Notes: generated by a model from the sequence alone, not told the origin. 64,000 bases of DNA from Azospirillum sp. B21 (GCF_008364825.1 NZ_VTTO01000002.1:124001-188000), one strand, 5' to 3'; positions 36,849-45,218 are shown, numbered from the stretch's first letter. Numbers and translations: made by a program.

Positions 36849-37598
36849 TCAGATCACGCGCGCATCGTTCTTGAGCTTGTCGACCAGCGTGGCGACGTCC
36901 GGCACCTTGATGCCGGCCTGACGCTTCGCCGGCTCGGTGACCTTCAGCGTGGTCAGGCGCGGAGCCACGTCGACGCCCAGGCTATCCGGGGTGATGGTCT
37001 CCAGCGGCTTCTTCTTCGCCTTCATGATGTTCGGCAGCGAGGCATAACGCGGCTCGTTGAGGCGCAGGTCGGCGGTGACCACCGCCGGCAGCTTCAACTC
37101 CACCGTCTCCAGGCCGCCGTCGATCTCGCGCGTTACCGCGACCGTGCCGTCGCCGGCAACGACCTTCGAGGCGAAGGTGCCCTGGCCCCAGCCGAGCAGC
37201 GCCGCCAGCATCTGGCCGGTCTGGTTGCAGTCGTCGTCGATCGCCTGCTTGCCGAGGATGACGAGGCCGGGGGCCTCCTTCTCGACCAGGGACTTGAGGA
37301 CCTTGGCGACGGCGAGTGGCTCGGTGGTCACGTCGGTCTGCACCAGGATGGCGCGGTCGGCACCCATGGCGAGAGCGGTGCGCAGCGTCTCCTGCGCCTG
37401 GGTCGGGCCGACGGACACGACGACGATCTCGGTCGCCTTGCCGGCCTCCTTCAGGCGGACGGCCTCTTCGACGGCGATCTCGTCGAAGGGGTTCATGCTC
37501 ATCTTCACGTTGGCGGTCTCGACGCCGCTGCCATCCGCCTTGACGCGGATCTTCACGTTGTAGTCGACCACTCGCTTAACGGGGACGAGGACTTTCAT
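36849..37598 (-). CDS. etfB: Electron transfer flavoprotein beta subunit
   Basis: 249 aa: [35 protein letters not shown], the AMP-binding segment [25 protein letters not shown] (about 120-144), and [21 protein letters not shown], the recognition loop for dehydrogenases. AGGGTGAGTT serves as ribosome site. A consensus-like promoter sits at 37669-37697. Cotranscribed with etfA and probably hbd. This is the constitutive ETF of fatty acid and amino acid oxidation. Confidence 0.97.
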   Translation of the reverse strand: MKVLVPVKRVVDYNVKIRVKADGSGVETANVKMSMNPFDEIAVEEAVRLKEAGKATEIVVVSVGPTQAQETLRTALAMGADRAILVQTDVTTEPLAVAKVLKSLVEKEAPGLVILGKQAIDDDCNQTGQMLAALLGWGQGTFASKVVAGDGTVAVTREIDGGLETVELKLPAVVTADLRLNEPRYASLPNIMKAKKKPLETITPDSLGVDVAPRLTTLKVTEPAKRQAGIKVPDVATLVDKLKNDARVI

Positions 37599-37668
37599 AA
37601 CTCACCCTGGCTGCTGAGCGCGCGCCCATTACGGCGAACACCGCGAAAATTGCTGTGGTTGCGAACGG

Positions 37669-37697
37669 ACCATAGGATCTGGCATTACCACTGTCAA
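37669..37697 (-). promoter_or_regulatory. Sigma-70-type promoter for etfBA-hbd
   Basis: On the minus strand TTGACA (37697-37692), a 17-base spacer, then TATGGT (37674-37669). The -35 is perfect and spacing ideal; the -10 matches TATAAT in four of six. It lies about 70 bases upstream of the etfB ATG, separating etfBA-hbd from the adenosyltransferase gene as its own transcription unit. Confidence 0.6.
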
Positions 37698-37749
37698 TGA
37701 CGCGCCGGAAGCGTGACCGGCGGTCCATGCCGGTTTCCGTTGCCAACTC

Positions 37750-38319
37750 TTACCGGTTGGCGCCGGGAACCCATAGGACGTCGTCCGCCCCGTTCCGGTT
37801 CACCACCCGGCTCAGGACGAACAGGTGGTCCGACAGCCGGTTGACGTATTTCAGCGCTGCCGGAGTCACCGGTTCGTGGCGCGCCAGATCGGTCATCAGC
37901 CGTTCCGCCCGCCGCACCACGGTGCGCGCCAGATGCAGGTGGGCCGCAGCAGGCGAGCCGCCGGGCAGGATGAAGGAGGTCAGCGGCGCCAGACCGGCGT
38001 TCATCGCGTCGATCTCCGCCTCCAGCCGGTCGACCTGGGCCTGGACGATGCGCAGCGGCGGGTATTTCGGCTCCTCCTCCTCCGGCGTGCAGAGGTCGGC
38101 GCCCAGGTCGAACAGGTCGTTCTGGATGCGGCCGAGCATCGCGTCAGCCTCCGGCCAGTCATTGGTGTGAAGGCGGGCCATGCCGATGACGGCGTTCGCC
38201 TCGTCCACCGTGCCATAGGCGGCGACGCGGCGGTCGTGCTTCGGCACCCGGCTGCCGTCGCCAAGCGAGGTTTCGCCGGCATCGCCGCCGCGCGTGTAGA
38301 TCTTGGTCAGCTTTACCAT
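37750..38319 (-). CDS. Cob(I)alamin adenosyltransferase, PduO/MMAB type
   Basis: 189 aa from ATG 38319. N-terminal ATP-binding motif KIYTRGGDAGETSLGDGSRV, then GTVDEANAVIGMAR, IQNDLFDLGADLC, FILPGGSPAAAHLHLART with VVRRAERL, and YVNRLSDHLFVLSRVVN. These are the PduO-type active-site helices that bind ATP and the corrin. It makes adenosylcobalamin, the cofactor of methylmalonyl-CoA mutase and similar enzymes. It starts 8 bases after the small HIG1 protein gene and shares its operon. The proximity to etf and hbd genes is typical of alphaproteobacteria. Confidence 0.93.
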   Translation of the reverse strand: MVKLTKIYTRGGDAGETSLGDGSRVPKHDRRVAAYGTVDEANAVIGMARLHTNDWPEADAMLGRIQNDLFDLGADLCTPEEEEPKYPPLRIVQAQVDRLEAEIDAMNAGLAPLTSFILPGGSPAAAHLHLARTVVRRAERLMTDLARHEPVTPAALKYVNRLSDHLFVLSRVVNRNGADDVLWVPGANR

Positions 38320-38327
38320 GGGAACCG

Positions 38328-38522
38328 TCAGCCTTTGATCAGGATGGCGATGACGAACAGCAGCAGTGCCGCGCCCTGCAGGATCACGCGCAGGCGCATC
38401 GCCTTGTTGGAGCGACGTGGGTCGCCCCTGCCCCCGCGTGCCATGAAGAAGAGGCCGACAAACAGCGAGCCGACCACGGCCAGCATCGCCAGGACCATCA
38501 GGATGGGGAAAAGATCGTGCAT
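38328..38522 (-). CDS. Twin transmembrane HIG1-domain protein
   Basis: 64 aa with two membrane helices: MHDLFPILMVLAMLAVVGSLFVGLFFMA, then a basic loop GGRGDPRRSNKAMRLRVILQG, and LLLFVIAILIKG. The NKAMRLRV loop between two helices is the hallmark of the HIG1/hypoxia-induced family, whose members associate with respiratory oxidases. The same small gene precedes the adenosyltransferase in many alphaproteobacteria. No strong ribosome site is visible. Transcribed with the adenosyltransferase, 8 bases apart. Confidence 0.85.
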   Translation of the reverse strand: MHDLFPILMVLAMLAVVGSLFVGLFFMARGGRGDPRRSNKAMRLRVILQGAALLLFVIAILIKG

Positions 38523-38709
38523 GGCGCCAATATAGACCGCGTTGGCCGCCGCGCCTATGGCCGCTCGTCGCCATGATGTCGTGGGGGCGGTGCCCCGGAA
38601 GAATCGCCGATCCGGGTAATCACCCGGTTGCCAAAGCCGTTGGACCGCATACAGTGCGCGGCGACGGACGGCCACAGCCCGGTTGGGCGGCGGAGCGGAG
38701 AGGCGGGCG

Positions 38710-40167
38710 ATGCGGCGGCGGAGTTTCCTGAAGACGGCCCTGAAGGTGACGGCGGCCGCGGCGGCCGGCGGCGGCGCGATGACGGCACTGACCCGCGAAG
38801 GCGTGCAGGCGGCCCCCGACTCGGCCCCCCGTATGGTCGCCTTCCCCGACGGGTTCCTGTGGGGAGTCTCCACCTCCAGCTACCAGATCGAAGGGGCGGT
38901 GGCGGAGGATGGGCGCGCGCCCAGCGTCTGGGACACCTATAGCCACTCCTTCGGGCGGATTGCGAACGGCGACACCGGCGACGTCGCCTGCGACCACTAT
39001 CACCGCTATGCCGAGGATGTGGAACTGATGGCGCGGGCCGGTATGAAGGCCTACCGCTTCTCCATCGCCTGGCCACGGGTGATGCCGCAGGGCACGGGCG
39101 CCGTGAATGCCAAGGGGCTCGATTTCTACGACCGGCTGACCGACGCGCTGCTGGCGAAGGGCATCCAGCCCTGGCCCTGCCTCTTTCACTGGGATTTGCC
39201 CCAGGCCCTGCAGGACCGTGGCGGTTGGACCAACCGCGACATTGCCGGCTGGTTCACCGACTATGCGCTGGCGGTCACTGCCCGGCTGGGCGACCGTGCC
39301 AAGAACTGGGTGATGCTGAACGAGCCGTCGGTGGTCGCCATCTTCGGCCACGGCACCGGCGGCCATGCGCCGGGGATGACCGGCCGCGACAATTGCCTGA
39401 AGGCCATCCATCACCAGAACCTCGCCCAGGGCACGGCGCTGGCCGCGCTGCGGCAGGTGGGGGGAAAAAACTGGCAGCTCGGCACAGTTCTGTCGCTGCA
39501 GCCGTCCTGGCCGGTGGGGGGACTCGACTCGAATTATCCGGCGTCGTTGATGTGGGATGCGGTGTGGAACCGCTCCTGCCTGGACCCGCTGTTCAAGGGC
39601 CGCTTCCCGGCGCAGTTGGAGGCCGAGTTCACCCGCATCGCCAAGCCCGGCGACCTGGAGCGCATCAAGCAGCCGGTCGACTTCCTCGGCATCAATTATT
39701 ACAGCCGCATGCACCAGCAGCCCGATCCGCAGGGGCTGTTCGGCACCGGCTACGGCTCGGCGCCCGAAGGCACGCGCAAGACCGGCATGGAATGGCCGGT
39801 GGAGCCGGACGGTCTGACAGAAATCCTGGCCGAACTGCAGGAGAAATACGGCAACCCGCCGGTCTATGTGGCGGAGAACGGCGCCGACTATCCGGATACG
39901 GTCGGCCCGAGCGGCCGGGTGGAGGACCGCGACCGCATCGCCTATCTGCGCGACCATCTGCTGGCCGCGGCCAAGGCGATCGACGAGGGCTGCAACCTCA
40001 AGGGCTATATGGCCTGGACGCTGCTGGACAATTTCGAATGGGCGGAGGGCTACCGCCGCAAGTTCGGACTGGTCCAGGTCGACCGCAAGACGATGGAGCG
40101 CAAGCCGAAGGCCAGCTACGACTGGTACGCCTCGGTCATCCGCAACAACGCGGTTCCGCTGCGCTGA
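38710..40167 (+). CDS. Tat-exported GH1 beta-glucosidase
   Basis: 485 aa from ATG 38710; a slightly longer start at 38683 is possible but would bury the signal. The first residues MRRRSFLKTALKVTAAAAAGG form a twin-arginine signal (RRxFLK) with a cleavage region near VQAAPDS, so the folded enzyme is sent to the periplasm. The GH1 barrel is complete: [29 protein letters not shown], acid/base in VMLNEPS, INYYSRM, nucleophile in YVAENGADY and [10 protein letters not shown]. Tat export of a GH1 enzyme is uncommon. It probably attacks plant beta-glucosides outside the inner membrane; the cytosolic paralogue is at 12326. Confidence 0.92.
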   Translation: MRRRSFLKTALKVTAAAAAGGGAMTALTREGVQAAPDSAPRMVAFPDGFLWGVSTSSYQIEGAVAEDGRAPSVWDTYSHSFGRIANGDTGDVACDHYHRYAEDVELMARAGMKAYRFSIAWPRVMPQGTGAVNAKGLDFYDRLTDALLAKGIQPWPCLFHWDLPQALQDRGGWTNRDIAGWFTDYALAVTARLGDRAKNWVMLNEPSVVAIFGHGTGGHAPGMTGRDNCLKAIHHQNLAQGTALAALRQVGGKNWQLGTVLSLQPSWPVGGLDSNYPASLMWDAVWNRSCLDPLFKGRFPAQLEAEFTRIAKPGDLERIKQPVDFLGINYYSRMHQQPDPQGLFGTGYGSAPEGTRKTGMEWPVEPDGLTEILAELQEKYGNPPVYVAENGADYPDTVGPSGRVEDRDRIAYLRDHLLAAAKAIDEGCNLKGYMAWTLLDNFEWAEGYRRKFGLVQVDRKTMERKPKASYDWYASVIRNNAVPLR

Positions 40168-40189
40168 GTGTGGCGATAGACTGCGGGCC

Positions 40190-40609
40190 ATGCCGACCCC
40201 GCGCCCGCCCCAGCCGACCCGATTCGCCATTCAGAAGGCGCGCGGCAAGGGGTGGAAGACGCTGGAGGTGGGGGAGGAGCTTGCCCACACCAAGGCACGT
40301 TTCGACCAGATGGTGGGCATCAACCCGCGGGCTTATTTCCGGCTGATCCAGCTCGATTACAACGCCGACTCCGCCTATGAGGGCATGGAGTTCAACTGGA
40401 CGCTGATCGAGCTGTACGACCCCACCAAGGGGCCGGCAAAGGGAAGGCGCGTCCGCCCCGCAGCGAAGCCGGCGCCGGCCGCGAAACCGGATCGCAAGCG
40501 CAAGGCGGCGGAACCCGTGGCATTGCCGTTGCGGGTCTATCTGGCGGTGATCCTGATCGGCACGTTTGCCGGTGCCCTGGCCTACCTGCATTTCGCCGGT
40601 GGCAGATGA
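40190..40609 (+). CDS. Hypothetical protein with C-terminal membrane anchor
   Basis: 139 aa from ATG 40190, 22 bp after the GH1 stop; the ribosome site is weak (TGCGGG). The N-terminal 75 residues are mixed alpha/beta (RFAIQKARGKGWKTLEVGEEL; YNADSAYEGMEFNWTLIELYD). A basic Ala/Pro/Lys linker follows (85-110), then a single hydrophobic helix YLAVILIGTFAGALAYLHF at the C-terminus, so it is probably a tail-anchored inner-membrane protein. No family recognised. Confidence 0.7.
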   Translation: MPTPRPPQPTRFAIQKARGKGWKTLEVGEELAHTKARFDQMVGINPRAYFRLIQLDYNADSAYEGMEFNWTLIELYDPTKGPAKGRRVRPAAKPAPAAKPDRKRKAAEPVALPLRVYLAVILIGTFAGALAYLHFAGGR

Positions 40610-40628
40610 AGAGGCGGACGGCAAAGGG

Positions 40629-40913
40629 TCACTCCGTCGCGTAACCCTTGCGGCGCATGCACAGCGCGAAGATCTCCTTGCGGTAGCCGTATTGCGGCGT
40701 TTCCGGCAGCGGGCGCAGGGGGTAGCCGCGCAGGCGCATGGTGTGGTCCACCTGCTCGTTGCATTCGTCATAGGCAATGGTCGGCACGTCGGGGCTGGCG
40801 GTCCACTCGCGGTAGGCCGGCGGGCTGCTGCAGCCCGACAGCAGGAACATGGCGGACAGGAGGGCAGCAGCCTTCAGTCCGATCCACGGAGATGCGCTTT
40901 CCAATCCGGTCAT
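40629..40913 (-). CDS. Small lipoprotein of unknown function
   Basis: 94 aa. The signal sequence ends in a lipobox LLSGC (cleavage before the cysteine near residue 28), so it is a membrane lipoprotein. The mature part has four further motif residues: DECNEQVDHTMRLRGYPLRP and ALCMRRKGY, with two cysteines that could form a disulfide. It is convergent with the gene at 40190. The pattern of a C-x-E/Q...MRxxGY repeat occurs in small alphaproteobacterial lipoproteins of unknown role. Confidence 0.75.
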   Translation of the reverse strand: MTGLESASPWIGLKAAALLSAMFLLSGCSSPPAYREWTASPDVPTIAYDECNEQVDHTMRLRGYPLRPLPETPQYGYRKEIFALCMRRKGYATE

Positions 40914-41160
40914 GGCGCCCCTGCATTCCATGTGATGCCCCCGAATTGACGCTACCACATCCGGCCTTTTCCGATCCATTTTCGCACACCATTTCCGGGA
41001 ACGCGCCTTTTCGGCAACGCTGCGTGGCGGACAAGGCAGACGCACAAAAATCGCCGCCGGAAAAGCGGCACAATCTGGTAACACGATCCAGGCCCCCGAT
41101 TCGCGGGGGAGTGTCGTGGCTCTGAAATCGGTCTGGCGTCACGGACGGAGGGATAAGGCG

Positions 41161-42105
41161 ATGTCTGGGATTTCGCGGCGGGTGCGTGGTGGCGCCGCGG
41201 TGGCGGCTGTTGCAGTGGTGGTGTCGGGTCTTGCGCTCGGAACGCCGGGTTCCGCATGGGCGGAGGCATCGACGGCCGATATCCAGTGGGCGCAGACCTT
41301 CCTGAAGGACAAGGGCTACAACATTGGCGGCCGGGCCAAGGGCCAGATGACGCCGGAAACGCGTTCCTCGCTCAGCGCCTATCAGAAGTCGGTCGGCCTG
41401 CCGGCTACCGGCAACCTCGATCAGGCCACCATCAACAAGATGATGGGAGAGCGCGAGAAGAAGGCCGCCCCCACAATGGGCAGCCTGTCCAAGAGCCAGG
41501 TCGGCCAGACCCGCCAGGACAAGGAGGTGGCACCGCGCGCCGCCCCGACCGGCCGAGTCGAATCCGGCAACGAGAGCGTCGGCGGCATGGCCCAGTTCGG
41601 CGGCGCGCCGGTTTCGGCGCCGTCCTCTCCATCGTCCTCCTCGTCCGCCAGCCACAGCACGCCGGCCGCGGCTCCGCGCCCCTCGGCGCCGACGGCGGCT
41701 TCCAGTGCGGTCACGTCCAGTGCAGCGTCTCAGAGTGCTCCGCGTCCGTCGGCCAGCGCGTCCGAAGGACCTGCTCCGCAGGCGGCCCCGCGTGGGGCGG
41801 TGTCGGCGACCACCCCGGACGGCAAGCCGGTTCCGGTGGAGGAACCGGTGGCGGTCGGCGGCGGCACGTCGGTGTGGCAGTCGAACGCCGCGCGCGCCGG
41901 TGTGGCCGGGCTGCTTGCGGTGACGCTGGGCGGAGTCGGCTTTGCCTGGTGGCGCAGCGGGCGGGGCGTCGATCCGCTCAGCCGGGCGCCAGCCGGCGAC
42001 GACCGGCCGCGCGAGTCGCGAGTCGAGCCGAGCTTCGGCAGCCCGCGCCGCCGGGAAGAACTGACCATCGAGCCGCGGCTGACGGCAGAGGCGCGGCGGC
42101 GCTGA
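41161..42105 (+). CDS. Peptidoglycan-binding-domain protein with low-complexity linker and membrane anchor
   Basis: 314 aa from ATG 41161, with GGAGGG 9-10 bases upstream. A signal peptide (RGGAAVAAVAVVVSGLALG...AWA) is followed by a PG_binding_1 domain at about 40-100: IQWAQTFLKDKGYNIGGRAKGQMTPETR and AYQKSVGLPATGNLDQATINKM. Residues about 110-240 are a Ser/Ala/Pro-rich flexible linker. One hydrophobic helix (AGVAGLLAVTLGGVGFAWW, about 253-272) and a basic tail end the protein. No catalytic domain is present. It probably tethers the envelope to peptidoglycan. Confidence 0.8.
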   Translation: MSGISRRVRGGAAVAAVAVVVSGLALGTPGSAWAEASTADIQWAQTFLKDKGYNIGGRAKGQMTPETRSSLSAYQKSVGLPATGNLDQATINKMMGEREKKAAPTMGSLSKSQVGQTRQDKEVAPRAAPTGRVESGNESVGGMAQFGGAPVSAPSSPSSSSSASHSTPAAAPRPSAPTAASSAVTSSAASQSAPRPSASASEGPAPQAAPRGAVSATTPDGKPVPVEEPVAVGGGTSVWQSNAARAGVAGLLAVTLGGVGFAWWRSGRGVDPLSRAPAGDDRPRESRVEPSFGSPRRREELTIEPRLTAEARRR

Positions 42106-42113
42106 GCGCTGCC

Positions 42114-42203
42114 CCCTCCCTAACCCTCCCCCTCTTCGAGGGAGAGGGGACTGCCGCCACATTGCAAATCTATCCCTCTCCCTCGAAGAGGGGGAGGGAG
42201 GGA
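42114..42203. repeat. Inverted repeat (REP-like) after the peptidoglycan-binding gene
   Basis: Left arm near 42124-42149 (CCCTCCCCCTCTTCGAGGGAG...) and right arm near 42174-42198 are reverse complements over about 25 bases, with about 24 bases between. Each arm contains its own CTCTTCGAGG/CCTCGAAGAG mini-palindrome. The CCCTAACCCT core links it to the element at 7651-7768. It may serve as a bidirectional terminator between convergent genes. Confidence 0.8.
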
Positions 42204-42252
42204 CCCGCGGCGGAGCCGTGGGAGGGTGGGGGCAACCCTTTCCGCTCCCCCC

Positions 42253-42483
42253 TCACATCATCATCGGACAGCCGCCTCCGCCACAGCCGCCGGTTGCGCA
42301 GGCGGGCATCGGCGCCGGCTGGGACTTGGCCACGCGCGGGGCCATGATGGCCTTGGCGACCTCGGTGCCGCCGCAGGAGGGGCAGGGGATGCCGGCGGCC
42401 TTCTTGGCGTCGTAATCGGCCATGTTGTCGAACCACTGGTCGAAATCATGGCCGCAGGCGCAGTGCAGGGCGTAGACGATCAT
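42253..42483 (-). CDS. Short DUF1178-like zinc-ribbon protein
   Basis: 76 aa: MIVYALHCACGHDFDQWFDN, then ADYDAKKAAGIPCPSCGG and VAKAIMAPRVA. The N-terminal two-thirds match DUF1178 (HxF..WF....DY, CPxCG), a FmdB-like zinc-ribbon family. Usual members run to about 140 residues; this one stops early with an odd tail CATGGCGGGGCPMMM rich in Cys, Gly and Met, which could bind metal. The four cysteines C8, C10, C34 and C37 could hold zinc. Function unknown. It is convergent with the envelope gene across the inverted repeat. Confidence 0.75.
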   Translation of the reverse strand: MIVYALHCACGHDFDQWFDNMADYDAKKAAGIPCPSCGGTEVAKAIMAPRVAKSQPAPMPACATGGCGGGGCPMMM

Positions 42484-42568
42484 CGCAAAGCCTCGAAAAG
42501 CGGAATCTCTGCCGCTCTTCTAGCCAAGCCTCCGCCGCCCTGCCAGGATCTGCATCAATCGCCGGGCC

Positions 42569-43249
42569 TCAACGCGATTCGGTGACGCCCACCCGCGCGC
42601 ACATCGACAAGAGCGGGCAGGTGGAGCAGCGCGGCCGGTCGCCGGTGCAGATCCATTTGCCGAAGGGCACCAGCCGCTCGTTGATTTCCACCCAATAGCG
42701 TTTGGGAAGCACCGTCAGCAGCGCCGCCATGGTCTTTTCCGGGGTGCGCGCCGACACATAGCCCCAACGGTTGGTGATGCGGTGGACATGGATGTCGACC
42801 GCCAGCGCCGGAATGTCGAAACCGACCGCCAGCGTCAGCGCCGCGATCTTCGGCCCCACGCCGCGGAAGCGCATCAGCGTGTCGGGCGTGTCCGGCACCT
42901 CGCCGCCATGCTCCTCGACGATGCGGCGCGACAGGTCGCGGATGTCGCGCGCCTTGGGTTCCGGGAAGGTGGCGCCTTGCAGAAGCTCCACCAGCCGCTC
43001 CTCCGGCAGGGCGGCCATGGCGGCCGGAGTGTCTGCGACGGCGAACAGCCGTTCGGCGACCACCAGACTCGTTTCGTCCCGCGTGCGGGCGGAAATCAGG
43101 CTGGCGACCAGCTGCTGGAAAGGGGTTGCATAGCCGCGGTCGCGCAGGTCGAACATCGCCGCCTTGGGGTAGGGGGCGACCGCGATCCGCAGGCGGCGGA
43201 AAGCCTCGTCGATATCGAAGGCCTGGGAGGTCGCGGACTGCAAACTCAC
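42569..43249 (-). CDS. nth: Endonuclease III (DNA glycosylase/AP lyase)
   Basis: 226 aa from GTG 43249, chosen because CCGGAGGTGG lies 6-15 bases upstream; longer starts lack one. The helix-hairpin-helix FRGVGPKIAALTL holds the Schiff-base lysine K134, and VDIHVHRI holds the catalytic aspartate D152. The 4Fe-4S cluster cysteines are C201-x6-C208-x2-C211-x5-C217. It removes oxidised pyrimidines in base-excision repair. No tight operon with its neighbours; it lies 75 bp downstream of the MlaF-like gene. Confidence 0.92.
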   Translation of the reverse strand: MSLQSATSQAFDIDEAFRRLRIAVAPYPKAAMFDLRDRGYATPFQQLVASLISARTRDETSLVVAERLFAVADTPAAMAALPEERLVELLQGATFPEPKARDIRDLSRRIVEEHGGEVPDTPDTLMRFRGVGPKIAALTLAVGFDIPALAVDIHVHRITNRWGYVSARTPEKTMAALLTVLPKRYWVEINERLVPFGKWICTGDRPRCSTCPLLSMCARVGVTESR

Positions 43250-43324
43250 GGGGAGACCACCTCCGGGGAACGGGCTGCAACGGCACCCGGTTCGACAACC
43301 GGCAAGTCCCCGCAATTGTTCCCT

Positions 43325-44101
43325 CTAGAGCGCCTTGATCTGCATCTTGATCGGTCCGTCCGCCCGGCCATGGACGAACTGGTCGACATAGGCGTTGCCC
43401 GAGCTGTCGATGTCGCGGGCGTGGCCGGTCCAGATGAGGCGGCCCTGATAGATCATGGCGACGCGGTCGGCGATCTTGCGGGCCGACGCCATGTCGTGGG
43501 TGATGGTGACCGCGGTAGCGCCGAGGTCCTTCACGCACTGCACGATCAGCTCGTTGATGACGTCGGCCATGATCGGGTCGAGGCCGGTCGTCGGCTCGTC
43601 GAAGAAGATGATTTCCGGTTCATCGGCGATGGCGCGGGCAAGGCCGACGCGCTTCTGCATGCCGCCGGACAGCTCCGACGGCGACAGCTCCGCCACGTCG
43701 GGGGTGAGGCCGACGGCGCCCAGCTTGGCGACGGCGATCTCCTTGGCCTGGGCACGCGGCATATGGGCGCCCTGGATCAGGCCGAAGGCGACGTTTTCCC
43801 AGACTTTCAGGCTGTCGAACAGGGCGGCGCCCTGGAACAGCATGCCGAACTTGTGCAGCATCTTCTCCCGCTCGCGCGAGCGCAGGCGGGTCGTCTCGAC
43901 GCCGTCGACCTGGATCGTGCCGGAATCCGGCGTCAGCAGGCCGAGGATGCTCTTCAGCATCACCGACTTGCCGGTTCCCGATCCGCCGATAACCACCAGC
44001 GACTCGCCCTTCGCCACCTCTAGGTCGATGCCGTTCAAGACCTTCTTCGGGCCAAAATGCTTGGTGACGCCCTTGAGCGCGATCTTCGGGACGGTGGTCA
44101 T
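43325..44101 (-). CDS. MlaF-type ABC transporter ATP-binding protein
   Basis: 258 aa. Walker A GGSGTGKSVML, signature SELSGGMQKRVGLARAIA, Walker B EIIFFDEPTTGLDP and the H-loop VTITHDMASA are all intact. The LFQGAALFDSLKVWENV motif and the ELSGGMQKR signature are typical of MlaF/Mkl/TGD3 ATPases. It pairs with the MlaE-like permease 10 bases upstream. Such systems move phospholipids between outer and inner membrane. MlaD and MlaC genes do not follow here, so they must lie elsewhere or the pair is a paralogue. Confidence 0.88.
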   Translation of the reverse strand: MTTVPKIALKGVTKHFGPKKVLNGIDLEVAKGESLVVIGGSGTGKSVMLKSILGLLTPDSGTIQVDGVETTRLRSREREKMLHKFGMLFQGAALFDSLKVWENVAFGLIQGAHMPRAQAKEIAVAKLGAVGLTPDVAELSPSELSGGMQKRVGLARAIADEPEIIFFDEPTTGLDPIMADVINELIVQCVKDLGATAVTITHDMASARKIADRVAMIYQGRLIWTGHARDIDSSGNAYVDQFVHGRADGPIKMQIKAL

Positions 44102-44111
44102 TGGATGGCGC

Positions 44112-44888
44112 TCACTTGGTCGAGAAGAAGAGGCCGGTGATCAGATAATTCCACACCAGGATCATGATGGAGGCCGACACCACCGCGTTGGTGGTGGCCG
44201 CGCCGACGCCCTGGGCGCCGCCCTTGGAGTGGTAACCGTGGTAGCAGCCCATCAGCGCGATCAGGAAGCCGAAGATCGCCGCCTTCACCAGACCGGAGAT
44301 GACGTCCAGCGGTTCCAGGAATTCCCAGGTGCGGTTGATGTAGCTGGCGGCGTTGAAATCCAGCCGGTAGACGCCGACCAGGAAGCCGCCGAACACGCCG
44401 ATGATGTCGGCGACGATCACCAGCAGCGGCACCATGGTCAGGCCGGCGATCAGGCGCGGAGCCACCAGATACTTGTACGGATTGGTCGACAGGGTCGACA
44501 GGGCGTCGATCTGTTCGGTGACCCGCATGGTGCCGATCTCCGCCGCCATGGCGGCGCCGATGCGGCCGGCGACCATCAGGCCGGCCAGAACCGGCCCGAG
44601 CTCGCGCGTGATCGACAGCACCACCACCGTGGCGATGGCGCCCTCGGCCTGGAAGCGGGAGAAGCCGCTGTAGCTCTGCAGGGCCAGAACCATGCCCGTG
44701 AACAGCGCCGTCAGCCCGACCACCGGCAGCGAATAATAGCCGATGTCGATCATCTGGCGCAGGATCTGCCGCGGATAGAGCGGCGGGCGCACACAGTGCG
44801 ACAGGGCGGACCCGGTGAACAGGGCAAGGCGTCCGGTCGCTTCCAGGAAGATCAGGAAGGCCCGGCCGGTGGCGGCGAGGAAACCCAT
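44112..44888 (-). CDS. MlaE-type ABC transporter permease
   Basis: 258 aa of the MlaE/TGD1 family: RQMIDIGYYSLPVVGLTALFTGMVLALQ, then ITRELGPVLAGLMVAGRIGAAMAAEIGTMRVTEQIDAL, and GVGAATTNAVVSASIMILVWNYLITGLF at the end. It has five to six membrane helices. It works with the MlaF-like ATPase directly downstream in lipid trafficking between membranes. First gene of the pair; its promoter is probably in the 330 bp upstream, which also holds the CACGGAT inverted repeat. Confidence 0.88.
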   Translation of the reverse strand: MGFLAATGRAFLIFLEATGRLALFTGSALSHCVRPPLYPRQILRQMIDIGYYSLPVVGLTALFTGMVLALQSYSGFSRFQAEGAIATVVVLSITRELGPVLAGLMVAGRIGAAMAAEIGTMRVTEQIDALSTLSTNPYKYLVAPRLIAGLTMVPLLVIVADIIGVFGGFLVGVYRLDFNAASYINRTWEFLEPLDVISGLVKAAIFGFLIALMGCYHGYHSKGGAQGVGAATTNAVVSASIMILVWNYLITGLFFSTK

Positions 44889-45035
44889 CAGTCGGCCCGC
44901 ATCCTTGGTTTGAGACTCGTTTGGGCGCTGCGGTCATAGCACCGATGCGCGCCTAGGTCATCCTTGGACTTTGCAATGGTGGGACGAGTTGGTGGTCGCC
45001 GCCGGGAGGAAGTTCGGCTGTGTCGGGCAACGACG

Positions 45036-45171
45036 ACACGGATGTCACGGATTAAAACACGGATTACACGGATGTCGCTTCGGCCAGTCGTGTCTTTTCG
45101 GGCAAAGCAGTCACTTGCCCAAGTGAAATAAAAATCTGTGTAATCCGTGTCTAAATCCGTGACATCCGTGT
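45036..45171. repeat. Inverted repeat made of CACGGAT units, within a 330-bp gap
   Basis: The left arm (45036-45073) carries four ACACGGAT-like units, and the right arm (45134-45171) is its reverse complement with few changes. About 60 bases separate them. A minus-strand open frame through here (44888-45211) reads as DTDYTD and IRVIRV repeats and is not a real gene. The rest of the 44889-45218 gap has no other feature I can see. Similar CACGGATTACACGGAT runs are common dispersed repeats in bacteria. Confidence 0.8.
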
Positions 45172-45218
45172 AGATCTTGCCAGACGAAGCTGCGCTCCGA
45201 CAACACTCCACAGCTTAT

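Noticed and set aside
44888-45211. Minus-strand frame reading DTDYTD and IRVIRV repeats
   Set aside because: It is the translated inverted repeat at 45036-45171, not a protein.
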